From NCBI GenBank assembly GCA_947489315.1, contig CANLCX010000002.1, positions 744,001 to 808,000 on the forward strand: 64,000 bases of DNA, read 5' to 3'. The translations under genes were made by a program, and so were the position numbers. The notes under the pieces were generated by a model, which saw nothing but the letters and a program-made list of their open reading frames with translations, was not told the DNA's origin and made no database searches. Source of the DNA: an uncultured Sphingomonadaceae bacterium. Its GTDB lineage: Bacteria; Pseudomonadota; Alphaproteobacteria; Sphingomonadales; Sphingomonadaceae. Positions 44,873 to 54,458 of this stretch are shown in pieces; position 1 is the stretch's first letter; each line of letters starts with the position of its first letter.

Positions 44873-47155
44873 ATGGCCACCAAACATACGCCCAGTCTCG
44901 TAACAGCTCGTAACATATTGACCGGACTACGGTCGATCATGGCCTCCCCGGGCAATGCCCAAACAAAGCTCAACCATGTCGTGGAAACTATTGGCGAGGC
45001 GGTAAGCAGCGAGGTCTGCTCGATTTATTTGCGCCGTGAAGGCGTGCTGGAGCTCTATGCGACGCGAGGTCTTAATCAGGAAGCGGTCCATGTTACCAAA
45101 TTGGCTTTTGGTGAGGGGCTAACTGGCTATATTGCCAAAAATGTCGAAACGCTGAACCTCGACGAAGCGGCCAGCCATCCTGATTTCCAATATCGCCCGG
45201 AAACCGGTGAAGAAAAATTTCACAGCTTTGCTGGCGTGCCGATCATCCGCAACCAGCAAGCCGTTGGCGTGTTGTGTGCGCAACATATTGAACCGCGCAA
45301 ATATTCCGAGGAAGAGATTGAATCCTTCCAGACAGCCGCGATGGTGCTCTCTGAACTGATATCCAACGCGGAACTGGTCGATGTGGAATCCGTCGATGCG
45401 CCAGAGGCCCATCATGACGGCGCGGATCGTTTGACGGGATTAAAGCTTGTCAAAGGCAAGGCGAGCGGCTTTGCCGTCTTCCACCAGCCGCGCGTGAAAA
45501 TCGAACATACGGTAGCCGAAGATACCGAGGCGGAGCGCCACCGCGTTTATTCTGCCTTTGACAAGATGCGCAATCAGATTGATCATATGACCAATCAGGC
45601 AGAATTTGGCGTCGGCGGAGAGCATGAAGAGGTCCTGCAAACCTATAAGATGTTCGCCTATGACGAGGGCTGGAGCCGCCGGATCAATGAAGCCATTGAT
45701 AGCGGCTTGACCGCCGAGGCAGCGATTGAACGCGTACAGCAACATACCCGCATGCGGATGCGCCAGATTGATGATCCGCTGCTCGCGGAACGGATGCATG
45801 ATCTGGAAGATCTGGCAAACCGACTTTTGCGCATTGTTTCCGGCCAAATGGGTACAGCAGCAACCATGGGACTGCGGCAGGATACCATATTGGTTGCCCG
45901 CAATTTGGGACCCGCCGAATTGCTCGAATATGATCGCCGGCGCCTCAAAGGCGTCGTGCTGGAAGAGGGGTCGTTGACCGCCCATGTCACGATCATCGCC
46001 CGCGCGATGGATATTCCGATCCTGGGACAAGTAAAAAATGTCCGCCAGATTGTTCGCGAAAACGATCATCTGTTGCTCAATGTCGATGACAATGCGCTGT
46101 TCGTGCGACCCAGCGCGCCGATGGAAGCTGCGTTTGAGACCCAGATTGAACTGACCCAGAAAAAGCGGGCAACCTATACAGAGTTAAGAGACAAAGAACC
46201 GGTCACCAAAGATGGCACGCGGATCACGCTGAATATTAATGCTGGCTTGCGTGATGATATGGCGATGCTGAAACTGACGGGCGCGGATGGTATTGGTCTG
46301 TTCCGTACAGAATTTCAGTTTCTGGTCGCCGCGACTATGCCGGGCCGTACCGGACAGCTGCGCTTCTACCGCGATGTTCTGGATGCGGCCGGCGACAAGC
46401 CGGTTATTTTCCGCACTGTCGATATTGGCGGGGATAAGCCCCTGCCCTATTTTCAAGCCAGCGAGGTCAAGGAAGAAAATCCCGCAATGGGCTGGCGCGC
46501 ATTGCGCATCGGTCTGGAACGCGATGCGCTGATGAAGGTGCAGGCCCGATCACTGATTGAGGCCGCAGCGGGCCGAAAATTAAACGTGATGTTTCCCATG
46601 ATCGCCGAGCCTTGGGAGTTTGATGAAGCGAAGGCGGTCTTTGAAAAGCAGCTCGAATTTTTGCGCAGCCGGAAAAAGCAGCTACCGTTGTCCATTCGCT
46701 ATGGGGCCATGCTGGAAGTTCCGGCGCTGGCTGAATGCCTCGATCTGATGGCACCGCGCCTCGACTTTTTATCGATTGGAACCAACGATCTCACCCAGTT
46801 TCTATTTGCCGCTGACCGCAGCAATCCCAAATTGGCTGAGCGGTTCGATTGGCTGAGCCCGGCAATCTTGCGCTTCATTGGCCGGGTTTCCCGGCAGGCC
46901 GATGATTTGGGCATTGAGCTGAGCGTATGCGGAGAAATGGGCGGACGCCCCTTGGATGCCATGGCTTTGCTGGGTCTTGGTATCAAACGCCTCTCTATCA
47001 CGCCAGCATCGGTCGGTCCGATCAAGGCGATGGTTCGTTCGCTCGACTTAGCCGCTGCGAAAAAACAGCTGCAAACCATGTTGTCGGATCCGCCGAGCGA
47101 ACCCAGAGCCGCGTTACAACAATGGGCCGAGCAGCAGCATATTGATCTCGATTGA
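44873..47155 (+). CDS. ptsP: Enzyme I of the nitrogen-type phosphotransferase system
   Basis: A 760-residue EI-Ntr that passes phosphate from PEP to NPr. An N-terminal GAF domain (SEVCSIYLRREGVLELYATR, FAGVPIIRNQQAVGVLCAQ) is followed by the swivelling phosphohistidine domain with SLTAHVTIIARAMDIPILGQ, where His is the phosphorylated residue, and by the PEP-binding barrel (GIGLFRTEFQFL; RTVDIGGDKPLPYF; IGTNDLTQF; SVCGEMGG). The GAF domain is the nitrogen-sensing part in related species. No SD is evident; the leader is the inverted-repeat structure just upstream. Confidence 0.96.
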   Translation: MATKHTPSLVTARNILTGLRSIMASPGNAQTKLNHVVETIGEAVSSEVCSIYLRREGVLELYATRGLNQEAVHVTKLAFGEGLTGYIAKNVETLNLDEAASHPDFQYRPETGEEKFHSFAGVPIIRNQQAVGVLCAQHIEPRKYSEEEIESFQTAAMVLSELISNAELVDVESVDAPEAHHDGADRLTGLKLVKGKASGFAVFHQPRVKIEHTVAEDTEAERHRVYSAFDKMRNQIDHMTNQAEFGVGGEHEEVLQTYKMFAYDEGWSRRINEAIDSGLTAEAAIERVQQHTRMRMRQIDDPLLAERMHDLEDLANRLLRIVSGQMGTAATMGLRQDTILVARNLGPAELLEYDRRRLKGVVLEEGSLTAHVTIIARAMDIPILGQVKNVRQIVRENDHLLLNVDDNALFVRPSAPMEAAFETQIELTQKKRATYTELRDKEPVTKDGTRITLNINAGLRDDMAMLKLTGADGIGLFRTEFQFLVAATMPGRTGQLRFYRDVLDAAGDKPVIFRTVDIGGDKPLPYFQASEVKEENPAMGWRALRIGLERDALMKVQARSLIEAAAGRKLNVMFPMIAEPWEFDEAKAVFEKQLEFLRSRKKQLPLSIRYGAMLEVPALAECLDLMAPRLDFLSIGTNDLTQFLFAADRSNPKLAERFDWLSPAILRFIGRVSRQADDLGIELSVCGEMGGRPLDAMALLGLGIKRLSITPASVGPIKAMVRSLDLAAAKKQLQTMLSDPPSEPRAALQQWAEQQHIDLD

Positions 47156-47180
47156 TCTATAATATGTAACAAGTTGTATT

Positions 47181-47205
47181 GGCGCTTTCTGAAGCGCCCG
47201 TTTGT
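47181..47205 (+). terminator. Probable terminator of ptsP
   Basis: Stem GGCGCTT / AAGCGCC with a TCTG loop (47181-47198) followed by a T-rich stretch; it lies about 25 bases past the ptsP stop. The T-run is broken, so termination may be partial. Confidence 0.6.
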
Positions 47206-47333
47206 TCTTGGTTTAACGCAGATTCGCCGCCTCAGTAATTGTGATAATCATTGACTTTTCATTGCTCTAGTGGCTTCTTCCTATTCATAGTATTAAACGG
47301 GGTCGCACCGCGAACCGGCCGAAGGAGAGTATG

Positions 47334-48206
47334 ATGGCCGAAGAGATTGACGCAGAAGAGACAGACAACGAAAATGCAGAGCTAAACCTGCATAGCGTCG
47401 GCGACATGCTGCGTCATGCGCGCGAGCAGAAAAATCTGAACGTCGAAGATATCGCGAAGACGACGCGTATTCCGCAACGCCATTTAGAATCGATTGAGTC
47501 CGGCGATTTTGCCGCCCTGCCCGGCCGCACCTATGCGATCGGTTTCGCCAAATCCTATGCCCGCACCGTCGGCTTGAGCGAAGTAACCATTGGCAGCCAG
47601 TTGCGCGAAGAAATGGATGATCAAGGCCACAGCGCCTATGAGCCGGAAACCAGCGGATATTCTCCCGCCAATCCAAGCAACATTCCACCCAAATATCTCG
47701 CATGGACTGCTGGCGGTATCGCGGCCGTCCTGCTGGTTGGTTTCCTGGTATGGCGGACGTTGTTTCTCGAACCGGGCGATTTCATGGACAGTGGCTCCGA
47801 CACAAAATTTGTTGAAGACAACGCTGCCGGCGATACGCTGGACGGCACGATCGAACCCGTTGGACCAATTCTGTCAGCCGACGGTACCGTCACTTTAACG
47901 GCGACCGAGACCGTGTGGCTGAAAATTTATGATGAAGACGGTGAGCGGCTCTTTGAAAAAGAAATGGCAGTCGGCGAACAATATGCCGTGCCCGCCGATG
48001 CAAAAGGCCCACAAATCCTGACCGGTCGCCCTGATGCCCTAACCGTTACGATAGACGGCAAAGTCGTTCCGCCGCTTGGTACTGCAGACCGTACGATCAA
48101 GGATGTCGGTATTAGTGCTGCGGCGCTGTTGGCACGCGGTGATACGGGCGGATTGTCGCCAAACGGTAGCGATCCATCAACAACCACTCAGACTATCAAC
48201 CAGTAA
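47334..48206 (+). CDS. RodZ-like HTH membrane protein
   Basis: A 290-residue protein with a cytoplasmic xre-type HTH (GDMLRHAREQKNLNVEDIAK, RIPQRHLESIESGDFAALPG, YAIGFAKSYARTVGL), one span (WTAGGIAAVLLVGFLVW) and a periplasmic DUF4115 beta-domain (TVTLTATETVWLKIYDEDGE). This is the layout of RodZ, which links MreB to the wall machinery. Start ATG 47334 is favoured over the adjacent ATG 47331 by spacing from AAGGAG. First gene of a run with cpoB, tilS and ftsH. Confidence 0.88.
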   Translation: MAEEIDAEETDNENAELNLHSVGDMLRHAREQKNLNVEDIAKTTRIPQRHLESIESGDFAALPGRTYAIGFAKSYARTVGLSEVTIGSQLREEMDDQGHSAYEPETSGYSPANPSNIPPKYLAWTAGGIAAVLLVGFLVWRTLFLEPGDFMDSGSDTKFVEDNAAGDTLDGTIEPVGPILSADGTVTLTATETVWLKIYDEDGERLFEKEMAVGEQYAVPADAKGPQILTGRPDALTVTIDGKVVPPLGTADRTIKDVGISAAALLARGDTGGLSPNGSDPSTTTQTINQ

Positions 48207-48309
48207 TCGGGATCCTTCCACCCCTCCGTTGCTTGATCGCGCAACGTAAATCTGTTTACTTTGCCCCGCAATTTATGGTTAACACGGTCCAAATATTTGG
48301 AGGCTGCTT

Positions 48310-49191
48310 ATGAAATCCGTCCTGTTATCGACCCTTTATGCAAGTATATCAGCAAGCTTGCTGATTGCCGCCCCTGCCGCTGCGCAGAACAGCAACGTCG
48401 GAAAGCGGGTAGACCGCCTCGAACAGGAAATGAAAGCCGTGCAACGCAAGGTTTTCCCAGGTGGATCATCGCGCTTTTTCGAACCGGAAATTACTCCGGA
48501 CGCGGCAACCCCGACTACGCCATCGACAACGAGCTCGGCCGTATCCGATCTGATTGCCCGGGTAGATACTTTGGAGCGCAGTCTTGCCACTCTCACCGGA
48601 CAAGTCGAACAAAATGATTTTCGCATAAAGCAGATCGAAGATAAAATGGCGGCCGCTGTCCCACCGGTCAGCACAAATCCTGGCGCCCTATCGACGACTC
48701 CTACCGGCGGCCCGGACGCAGTGGCCACTGAAACCGCAACCGGCACACCCGATCCGGAGCGCGTCACCGGCGTTGAGTCAATTGTGATGCCAGACACCGG
48801 CGATGCTGGCGAAGACGCCTATATTTATGGCTACCGACTGTGGGAGGCGAAATATTATCCCGAAGCCCAGGCCCAGCTTAAAAAGGCCGCCGCCGACCAC
48901 CCCAACCATCGCCGCGCCAGCTTCGCCAAAAACCTGCTCGGCCGCGCCTATCTGGATGATGGCAAACCGGCACTCGCCTCTGTGGCGCTCTATGAAAATT
49001 ATCAGGAACTGCCACGCGGCGAACGCGCGCCAGACAGCCTGTATTTTCTGAGTACTGCCTTGGTCCAACTTAACAAAAAAACGGATGCTTGCCGGGTGCT
49101 GTCTGAATTGCAGGACGTGTATCCCAGCGCCGCTTCCGGCCGCTTAAGCGCTCGCATCACCAACGGAAAAGCTGCGGCCGATTGCAGCTGA
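48310..49191 (+). CDS. cpoB: CpoB/YbgF-like Tol-Pal coordinator
   Basis: A 293-residue periplasmic protein. Signal peptide (IAAPAAA-QN), N-terminal coiled coil (GKRVDRLEQEMKAVQRKV and LIARVDTLERSLATLTGQVE), a Pro/Thr-rich linker and a C-terminal TPR domain (DAYIYGYRLWEAKYYPEAQA, AKNLLGRAYLDDGKPALAS) ending ITNGKAAADCS. GGAGG precedes ATG 48310. The family couples the Tol-Pal envelope machine to septal wall synthesis; tol genes are not in the window. Confidence 0.9.
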   Translation: MKSVLLSTLYASISASLLIAAPAAAQNSNVGKRVDRLEQEMKAVQRKVFPGGSSRFFEPEITPDAATPTTPSTTSSAVSDLIARVDTLERSLATLTGQVEQNDFRIKQIEDKMAAAVPPVSTNPGALSTTPTGGPDAVATETATGTPDPERVTGVESIVMPDTGDAGEDAYIYGYRLWEAKYYPEAQAQLKKAAADHPNHRRASFAKNLLGRAYLDDGKPALASVALYENYQELPRGERAPDSLYFLSTALVQLNKKTDACRVLSELQDVYPSAASGRLSARITNGKAAADCS

Positions 49192-49216
49192 TCACTAACC
49201 CATATCAGCCTGACCC

Positions 49217-50164
49217 ATGACGGGCGATGCGCTTTTAGACCGGTTTCGCGAAGCGGTGGCTGCGCTTGTCCCTGACTTTGAAGATACTGACGCCATATTG
49301 GGCCTGGCGATCTCCGGCGGACCGGACAGTCTTGCGCTATTGCTGCTGGCCCATGCCAGCTTCCCGGGGCGGATAGCCGCGGCCAGCGTCGATCATGGAC
49401 TGCGTTCCGAAGCGCATGACGAATGCGAATTTGTCGCCGCGCTATGTGCAGAGCGGGAGATTCCCCATCAGATTTTAAAACCCTCTACCCCCATTCGCGG
49501 GAGTATTCAGGCCGAAGCACGCAAAGCGCGCTATTCTTTGCTCAATAGCTGGATGGAAAACCGCAGCATTGCTTGGCTTGCCACAGCCCATCATGCCGAC
49601 GATCAGCTCGAAACCTTGATAATGCGGGTATTGCGAGGCAGCGGTATTGACGGCATGTCCGCGATCCGAGCCAAACGCGGCCATGTCATCCGCCCACTGC
49701 TGGCGTTTTCAAAGGATATATTAATCCAATTTGTCACTACGCACGGCATAAGACCGATTGATGATCCGTCGAACAAGGATCAGAGCTTTGATCGTGTCCG
49801 CGTCCGCAATGCGTTGTCGCAATTATCAGGCTTTGATGTCAGTCTAGCCAGCCAGAGCGCGGCTGCGCTCGACGATGCCCGCACGGCAATCCAATGGATG
49901 GTGGACGAACTGACAGCGGCCCATATCCAGCGAACGGTAAACGGCTGCAAGCTCGACAAGCATGATTTTCCGCATGAAATAGTCCGACGGTTATTGCTCA
50001 AATGTTTGCATGTCTGCGATCCATCCCTGTCTCCGCGTGGCAGTCAATTGGAGGCGCTGATAAAGGGGCTCAAGCTAGGTGAAACACAGACCATCGGTGA
50101 CATATTGTGCAAAGGCGGATTAACCTGGACCTTCGCGCCTGCGCCAAAACGGAACAATCACTAA
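49217..50164 (+). CDS. tilS: tRNA(Ile)-lysidine synthase
   Basis: Attaches lysine to C34 of tRNA-Ile(CAU), switching it from Met to Ile. The 315 residues show the ATP-pyrophosphatase loop ISGGPDSLALLLLAHA, VDHGLRSEAHDECEFV, TAHHADDQLETLIMRVLRG and IRPLLAFSKDILI. The C-terminal substrate domains are short, as in many alphaproteobacteria. It lies 25 bases after cpoB and before ftsH, the order usual for this group. Confidence 0.95.
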   Translation: MTGDALLDRFREAVAALVPDFEDTDAILGLAISGGPDSLALLLLAHASFPGRIAAASVDHGLRSEAHDECEFVAALCAEREIPHQILKPSTPIRGSIQAEARKARYSLLNSWMENRSIAWLATAHHADDQLETLIMRVLRGSGIDGMSAIRAKRGHVIRPLLAFSKDILIQFVTTHGIRPIDDPSNKDQSFDRVRVRNALSQLSGFDVSLASQSAAALDDARTAIQWMVDELTAAHIQRTVNGCKLDKHDFPHEIVRRLLLKCLHVCDPSLSPRGSQLEALIKGLKLGETQTIGDILCKGGLTWTFAPAPKRNNH

Positions 50165-50233
50165 ATATTTCAATGTTTTGGTGGCAAATTCGCATATACG
50201 ATCAGACTGATCAGTAAAAACATTGCCGCTTAT

Positions 50234-50261
50234 ATTGTCATCCCAGGCAAAACCCCTATCT
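50234..50261 (+). promoter_or_regulatory. RpoH-type promoter of ftsH
   Basis: ATTG (50234-50237), 17 bases, then CCTATCT (50255-50261). The alphaproteobacterial heat-shock consensus, from memory, is CTTG-N17/18-CYTATNT: three of four bases match at -35, and -10 matches fully. ftsH is a standard RpoH target. Confidence 0.6.
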
Positions 50262-50269
50262 TTATAGGG
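50254..50269 (+). repeat. Palindrome CCCTAT-CTTT-ATAGGG
   Basis: Perfect 6-bp inverted repeat 53 bases before the ftsH start, containing the -10 box of the proposed heat-shock promoter. The right half is not needed by that promoter. Related copies are at 4380 and 24135. Confidence 0.65.
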
Positions 50270-50322
50270 ATAGATTCGACGGAAATATAAACCGCCGACA
50301 CCAACACAGGACGTAAAGCATC

Positions 50323-52275
50323 ATGAATGACGAACAGGATCCCAAGGAAAATCCGTGGATGAAAAGCATGCTCATCTGGGCAGGCGTGATCGTCGCGCTA
50401 CTGCTGACTGTTTCCATGTTTGGCGCTGGCGCTGGTGCTGATGCCGGCGACGCGATCAGCTATTCTTCTTTCCGTGCGAAAGTGGCTGAAGGCAGTGTTG
50501 AGAAAGTTGCAATTGCGCCGGACAAGATCACTGGCGAGATGACCAATGGCGATAAATTCTCTACCACGCCGGTTGGCAATGATCCTAGCCTCGTCAAACT
50601 GCTCGACGAAGAAGGTGTTGAATATAGCGGTCAGGCCGAAGAAAGCCCGAGCATCTGGCAATATCTGTTGATCCAGTCGCTTCCGTTTCTGCTAATTCTC
50701 GGCATCGCGTTTTTCGTGCTGCGCCAAATGCAAAAAGGCAGCGGCTCCGGAGCCATGGGCTTTGGCAAATCCAAGGCGAAAATGCTGACGGAAAAGCAAG
50801 GAAAAGTAACTTTTCAGGATGTTGCGGGCATTGACGAAGCGCGTGAAGAGCTAGAAGAAATTGTCGAATTCCTGAAAAACCCGACCCGTTTTTCCAAGCT
50901 TGGTGGACAGATTCCAAAGGGCGCATTGCTGGTGGGTTCACCAGGTACAGGTAAAACCCTTCTCGCCCGCGCTATTGCTGGCGAAGCAGGCGTTCCATTT
51001 TTCACTATTTCCGGTTCCGACTTTGTTGAAATGTTCGTTGGTGTCGGCGCTAGCCGTGTCCGCGACATGTTTGAGCAAGCCAAGAAAAGCGCGCCTTGTA
51101 TCGTGTTTATTGATGAGATTGACGCCGTCGGCCGTCATCGTGGTGCTGGCCTTGGCAATGGTAATGACGAACGCGAGCAAACATTGAACCAACTCTTGGT
51201 CGAGATGGATGGTTTTGAAGCCAATGAAGGTATCATCATCATCGCCGCAACCAACCGTCCTGACGTTCTCGACCCCGCGCTTCTGCGTCCGGGCCGCTTT
51301 GATCGGCAGGTTGTTGTTCCGCATCCCGATATCGAAGGCCGTGAGAAGATCCTTCAAGTGCATATGAAAAAAGTACCTTTGGCTCCCGATGTGAACGCCC
51401 GCACCATTGCGCGCGGTACACCGGGTTTCTCAGGCGCCGATCTTGCTAACCTCGTCAATGAAGCCGCCTTGATGGCTGCCCGGCGCGGCAAGCGTCTGGT
51501 TGCGATGGACGAGTTTGAGACGGCCAAAGACAAGGTCATGATGGGCACTGAACGCAGATCCATGGTAATGACCGAGGACGAGAAGAAAATGACCGCCTAT
51601 CATGAAGCCGGTCACGCGATTGTTGCCGTGCATGAGCCGGCCTCTGATCCGATCCATAAAGCGACCATCATTCCACGCGGTCGCGCACTGGGTATGGTCA
51701 TGCGCCTGCCAGAGCGGGACAGCTACAGCTATCACCGTGACAAAATGCACGCGAACATGGCGGTATCCATGGGCGGGCGCGTCGCTGAAGAAATTATCTT
51801 CGGCTATGACAAGGTCTCTTCCGGCGCATCGGGTGACATTCAATATGCCACCAAGCTGGCCCGTGATATGGTTACGCAGTGGGGCATGTCGGACGAAATG
51901 GGGCCGTTGCAATATGAAGAGGAGCAAGGCGAGACCTTCCTCGGCTATTCGCAATCCCAGCGCGCCCATATGTCCGATGAGACTGCCAAGAAAATCGACA
52001 GCGAAATTCGCGGACTTGTCGATGCAGGCTATGACCGGGCGAAGCACGTATTGACGAAGCATGAGAAACAACTTCACCTGCTGGCCAACGCGTTGCTCGA
52101 ATATGAAACCATGTCTGGTGATGAAATTGATTCGCTGGTGAAGGATGGAAAATTTGAGCGTCCCGATGGCGATATAGTCAAACCATCTTCCGTTCCGACC
52201 GTGGGTACGTCGATACCAAAGTCGGGTAAAAAACGGAAAGGTCCGTTTGGCGATCCGAAGCCGCAAGGCGCTTAA
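50323..52275 (+). CDS. ftsH: ATP-dependent zinc metalloprotease FtsH
   Basis: A 650-residue membrane AAA+ protease degrading damaged membrane proteins and regulators such as RpoH. Two N-terminal spans ([40 protein letters not shown]) enclose a periplasmic part. The AAA domain has Walker A GSPGTGKT, Walker B IVFIDEID and the [21 protein letters not shown]; the protease has HEAGH (HExxH). The basic C-terminus ([19 protein letters not shown]) is longer than average. Likely heat-induced. Its terminator doubles as the ribosome site of the next gene. Confidence 0.97.
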   Translation: MNDEQDPKENPWMKSMLIWAGVIVALLLTVSMFGAGAGADAGDAISYSSFRAKVAEGSVEKVAIAPDKITGEMTNGDKFSTTPVGNDPSLVKLLDEEGVEYSGQAEESPSIWQYLLIQSLPFLLILGIAFFVLRQMQKGSGSGAMGFGKSKAKMLTEKQGKVTFQDVAGIDEAREELEEIVEFLKNPTRFSKLGGQIPKGALLVGSPGTGKTLLARAIAGEAGVPFFTISGSDFVEMFVGVGASRVRDMFEQAKKSAPCIVFIDEIDAVGRHRGAGLGNGNDEREQTLNQLLVEMDGFEANEGIIIIAATNRPDVLDPALLRPGRFDRQVVVPHPDIEGREKILQVHMKKVPLAPDVNARTIARGTPGFSGADLANLVNEAALMAARRGKRLVAMDEFETAKDKVMMGTERRSMVMTEDEKKMTAYHEAGHAIVAVHEPASDPIHKATIIPRGRALGMVMRLPERDSYSYHRDKMHANMAVSMGGRVAEEIIFGYDKVSSGASGDIQYATKLARDMVTQWGMSDEMGPLQYEEEQGETFLGYSQSQRAHMSDETAKKIDSEIRGLVDAGYDRAKHVLTKHEKQLHLLANALLEYETMSGDEIDSLVKDGKFERPDGDIVKPSSVPTVGTSIPKSGKKRKGPFGDPKPQGA

Positions 52276-52310
52276 ATCTAATTCAAATTTCGTTCATAGA
52301 ATGAATTGCA

Positions 52311-52346
52311 AAAGGCCTCCTTCAGAATTTGAAGGAGGCCTTTTTT
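52311..52346 (+). terminator. ftsH terminator carrying the next gene's ribosome site
   Basis: Stem AAAGGCCTCCTTC / GAAGGAGGCCTTT (52311-52323 with 52331-52343), 7-base loop, then a T-run to 52346. The 3' arm includes AAGGAGG (52332-52338), which is also the Shine-Dalgarno of the GTG at 52347. Confidence 0.9.
52332..52338 (+). promoter_or_regulatory. Shine-Dalgarno AAGGAGG inside the terminator stem
   Basis: AAGGAGG eight bases before the GTG start at 52347, an ideal spacing. In the folded terminator it is paired, so initiation on read-through mRNA would require unfolding. Confidence 0.75.
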
Positions 52347-52718
52347 GTGAAATATCCCATCCGGTTCGTCGCTACAGTCGCACTGTTGCAAGGGGCGGTT
52401 CCTGTATCTGCTATGCCGGTTTCCGAATTTTTGCCAAAAGCCGACAAGCTGATGAATGCAGGAATGGGTGCCATGTTCTCAAAGCATCGCAAGCCGGTGA
52501 TGGTAGAGATGAAGAAAGTCACCAACGGGTATCGCGGCGATATACAGGCCGCGCGCGCGGCAGGCAAAACGCCATCCAGCTGTCCGCCGCCGAAAGGCAA
52601 AGGCAAGCTGAACGGCAAGGAGTTTCTCGCCCATCTCAAAACCATTCCGGTGGGCCAGCGCAATATGGAAGTGAAGACCGCTTTTCACGGGTTTATGAAG
52701 AAAAAATATCCGTGCTGA
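52347..52718 (+). CDS. Small exported protein with conserved CPPPKG and C-terminal cysteine
   Basis: A 123-residue protein starting at GTG 52347. Signal peptide KYPIRFVATVALLQGAVPVSA; mature part MPVSEFLPKADKLMNAGMGA, a helical stretch, YRGDIQAARAAGKTPSSCPPPKGKGK, and the end TAFHGFMKKKYPC. The two cysteines may pair. Similar proteins of unknown function occur in sphingomonads (from memory). A longer reading from TTG 52329 would lie in the terminator and is rejected. Its only ribosome site is the 3' arm of the ftsH terminator. Confidence 0.75.
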   Translation: MKYPIRFVATVALLQGAVPVSAMPVSEFLPKADKLMNAGMGAMFSKHRKPVMVEMKKVTNGYRGDIQAARAAGKTPSSCPPPKGKGKLNGKEFLAHLKTIPVGQRNMEVKTAFHGFMKKKYPC

Positions 52719-53096
52719 TTGTCGCAGGCTACCAACAGCTTTGCGCCAACAACCCAAAACCAGATTGGGATTAGCGGACCCTTACGCTCTGCTCAGAGGG
52801 AGCAGCGTTTGAATCGCTATTCCAATAAAGCGCTTTCCTACAGCTGTGACCCTGTGATATTTGCAGCCGCTGCTCTTTCTCAATCTTGCATATTCACGTT
52901 CACGAAATTCTTCGAAAATCGGCGGAGGAATTTTTCCGCTATTCTGTGTATAAACTGTATAATCTGTTGGAAATGACCCAAGCTTATAAAATAGGAAAAC
53001 CGCCGGAAAACTAAGTTTTTTGGTGCGAATTTAGCGAAGTTTAGATATTAGCTGCCTCACGCTTGCGCCCTTGCCTCTTAACTGCGACAAAAGCCC
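52719..53096. other. Intergenic region with dispersed repeat copy B
   Basis: About 380 bases without a supported gene. It contains repeat copy B (52829-52965) and the upstream region of the hydroxylase gene. A plus-strand open frame (52719-52976) crosses the repeat and has no family features. Confidence 0.6.
52829..52965 (-). repeat. Dispersed structured repeat, copy B
   Basis: Read on the minus strand from 52965: the same 25 bases as copy A, then the hairpin GCGGA-AAAATTCC-TCCGC, where copy A has GACT-AAAATTCAG-AGTC. So the stem differs but the loop AAAATTC stays. A second small hairpin GCAG-CGG-CTGC stands where copy A has AAAG-AACG-CTTT. TGAATATGCAAGATTGAGAAAG and TGTAGGAAAGCGCT follow in register (start given for each only). 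Confidence 0.75.
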
Positions 53097-53963
53097 ATGT
53101 CCTTTCTCGATCAATATGAATCGATGATCAGGCTCAGTACCTTTGCAGGTATATTCTTGATCATGGCGGCACTTGAGATCGCAATGCCGCGCAAACAGCG
53201 TGTCCTGGCTAGAGGCGCGCGTTGGTTCACCAATTTTTCCTTGGTCATTGTCGATACATTGGCCCTGCGCCTCGTCATGCCGATATTGGCGGTTGGCATG
53301 GCCGACTATGCCGCTGCTCAGGGTTGGGGGCTACTGCCCCTGATCGATCTGCCGATCTGGGTTGAAATTATTATCGCGTTTCTGTTGCTCGATATGCTTA
53401 TCTATGCCCAGCATATCGCGTTCCATAAAGTCCCTATCCTGTGGCGCTTTCACAAGGTGCACCATGCCGATCGCGATCTCGATGTTACCAGCGGGGCTCG
53501 CTTTCACCCGGTCGAAGCCGTCTTTTCTATGGCCTATAAGCTGCTGTGCATCGCTCTGATCGGGCCTGCCGCTTTGGCCGTGTTCCTGTTTGAAGTCGTT
53601 CTGAATGCCGCCTCCATGTTCAATCATGCCAATGTGCGCTTACCGCTCGGATTGGACCGGGTCGTACGTCTGTTCATTGTGACCCCGGATATGCACCGGG
53701 TGCATCATTCGGTCATCGAACGGGAAACCAACAGCAATTACAGCTTTTTCCTGACCCTTTGGGATCGGATATTCCGAACCTACACCGCACAGCCGGAGAA
53801 AGGGCATGATGGCATGACCATTGGTCTGTCCGAATATCAGGATAGCAAGCCGGCCAATCTGATATGGAGCCTGCTGGTCCCGTTCATGCGCAAGCAAAGC
53901 CCAGAAACAAAAACGGGCAGCAACTCTATTGAAGAGCGCCGCCCGGTTTTGAAGTCAGACTAA
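53097..53963 (+). CDS. Sterol-desaturase-family membrane hydroxylase
   Basis: A 288-residue inner-membrane di-iron hydroxylase of the fatty acid hydroxylase superfamily. Spans near residues 12-30, 45-65, 85-105 and 145-175. The eight-histidine pattern is visible: HIAFHK, WRFHKVHHAD, NHANV and MHRVHHSVIE. Substrate may be a carotenoid, lipid A fatty chain or sterol-like lipid; the neighbours do not help. ATG 53097 (MSFLDQYESM) has no strong ribosome site. Confidence 0.9.
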   Translation: MSFLDQYESMIRLSTFAGIFLIMAALEIAMPRKQRVLARGARWFTNFSLVIVDTLALRLVMPILAVGMADYAAAQGWGLLPLIDLPIWVEIIIAFLLLDMLIYAQHIAFHKVPILWRFHKVHHADRDLDVTSGARFHPVEAVFSMAYKLLCIALIGPAALAVFLFEVVLNAASMFNHANVRLPLGLDRVVRLFIVTPDMHRVHHSVIERETNSNYSFFLTLWDRIFRTYTAQPEKGHDGMTIGLSEYQDSKPANLIWSLLVPFMRKQSPETKTGSNSIEERRPVLKSD

Positions 53964-53975
53964 GGTTTTAGCTTA

Positions 53976-54323
53976 TTACCGCCGTCCGTAGTCGCCCGAT
54001 ACACCCGCGCTGCGTGGTGGAGCGGCAGCCGTCAAGCGAAGTGCTTCGGCAGACTGGCTGATAGAACCGATCTCATCCGGCGTATCGTCATCGTCAATCT
54101 GCACTTTCTGCAGCGACTGGACGAGGCTTTCTTCGAGATCCTTCGGTTTGATTGTTTCTTCAGCAATCTCACGCAATGACACAACCGGATTCTTATCACG
54201 GTCACGATCAATAGTCAGTTCAGCGCCGCCAGAAATTTCGCGTGCACGCTGCGCTGCAAACAGGACCAAATCAAAACGATTGGTAACTTTATCAACGCAA
54301 TCTTCAACGGTAACGCGAGCCAT
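53976..54323 (-). CDS. rpoZ: RNA polymerase omega subunit
   Basis: A 115-residue omega subunit that helps fold beta' and forms part of the ppGpp site. [40 protein letters not shown] and [14 protein letters not shown] are canonical. The tail ([20 protein letters not shown] and on) is a typical alphaproteobacterial extension. It converges with the hydroxylase gene, 12 bases apart. Confidence 0.96.
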   Translation of the reverse strand: MARVTVEDCVDKVTNRFDLVLFAAQRAREISGGAELTIDRDRDKNPVVSLREIAEETIKPKDLEESLVQSLQKVQIDDDDTPDEIGSISQSAEALRLTAAAPPRSAGVSGDYGRR

Positions 54324-54458
54324 AAGGCGCTCCTGATTCTCTAGAATTTATGAAAGAAGCCCTGCACCTAAGGAATGCGCGTGCTTTTGTCAACAAAATG
54401 GATGGTCTCACCGATGCCGGACCGTGTTAAGTATTTGTCGGTTCAAGGCGCATGATCT

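Noticed and set aside
47270-47285. CCTATTCATAG before the RodZ-like gene as a fourth palindrome copy
   Set aside because: Only four paired bases and a 2-base centre; too weak to group with the three perfect sites.
52719-52976. 85-residue plus-strand frame over repeat copy B
   Set aside because: Same reason; no family features and no ribosome site.
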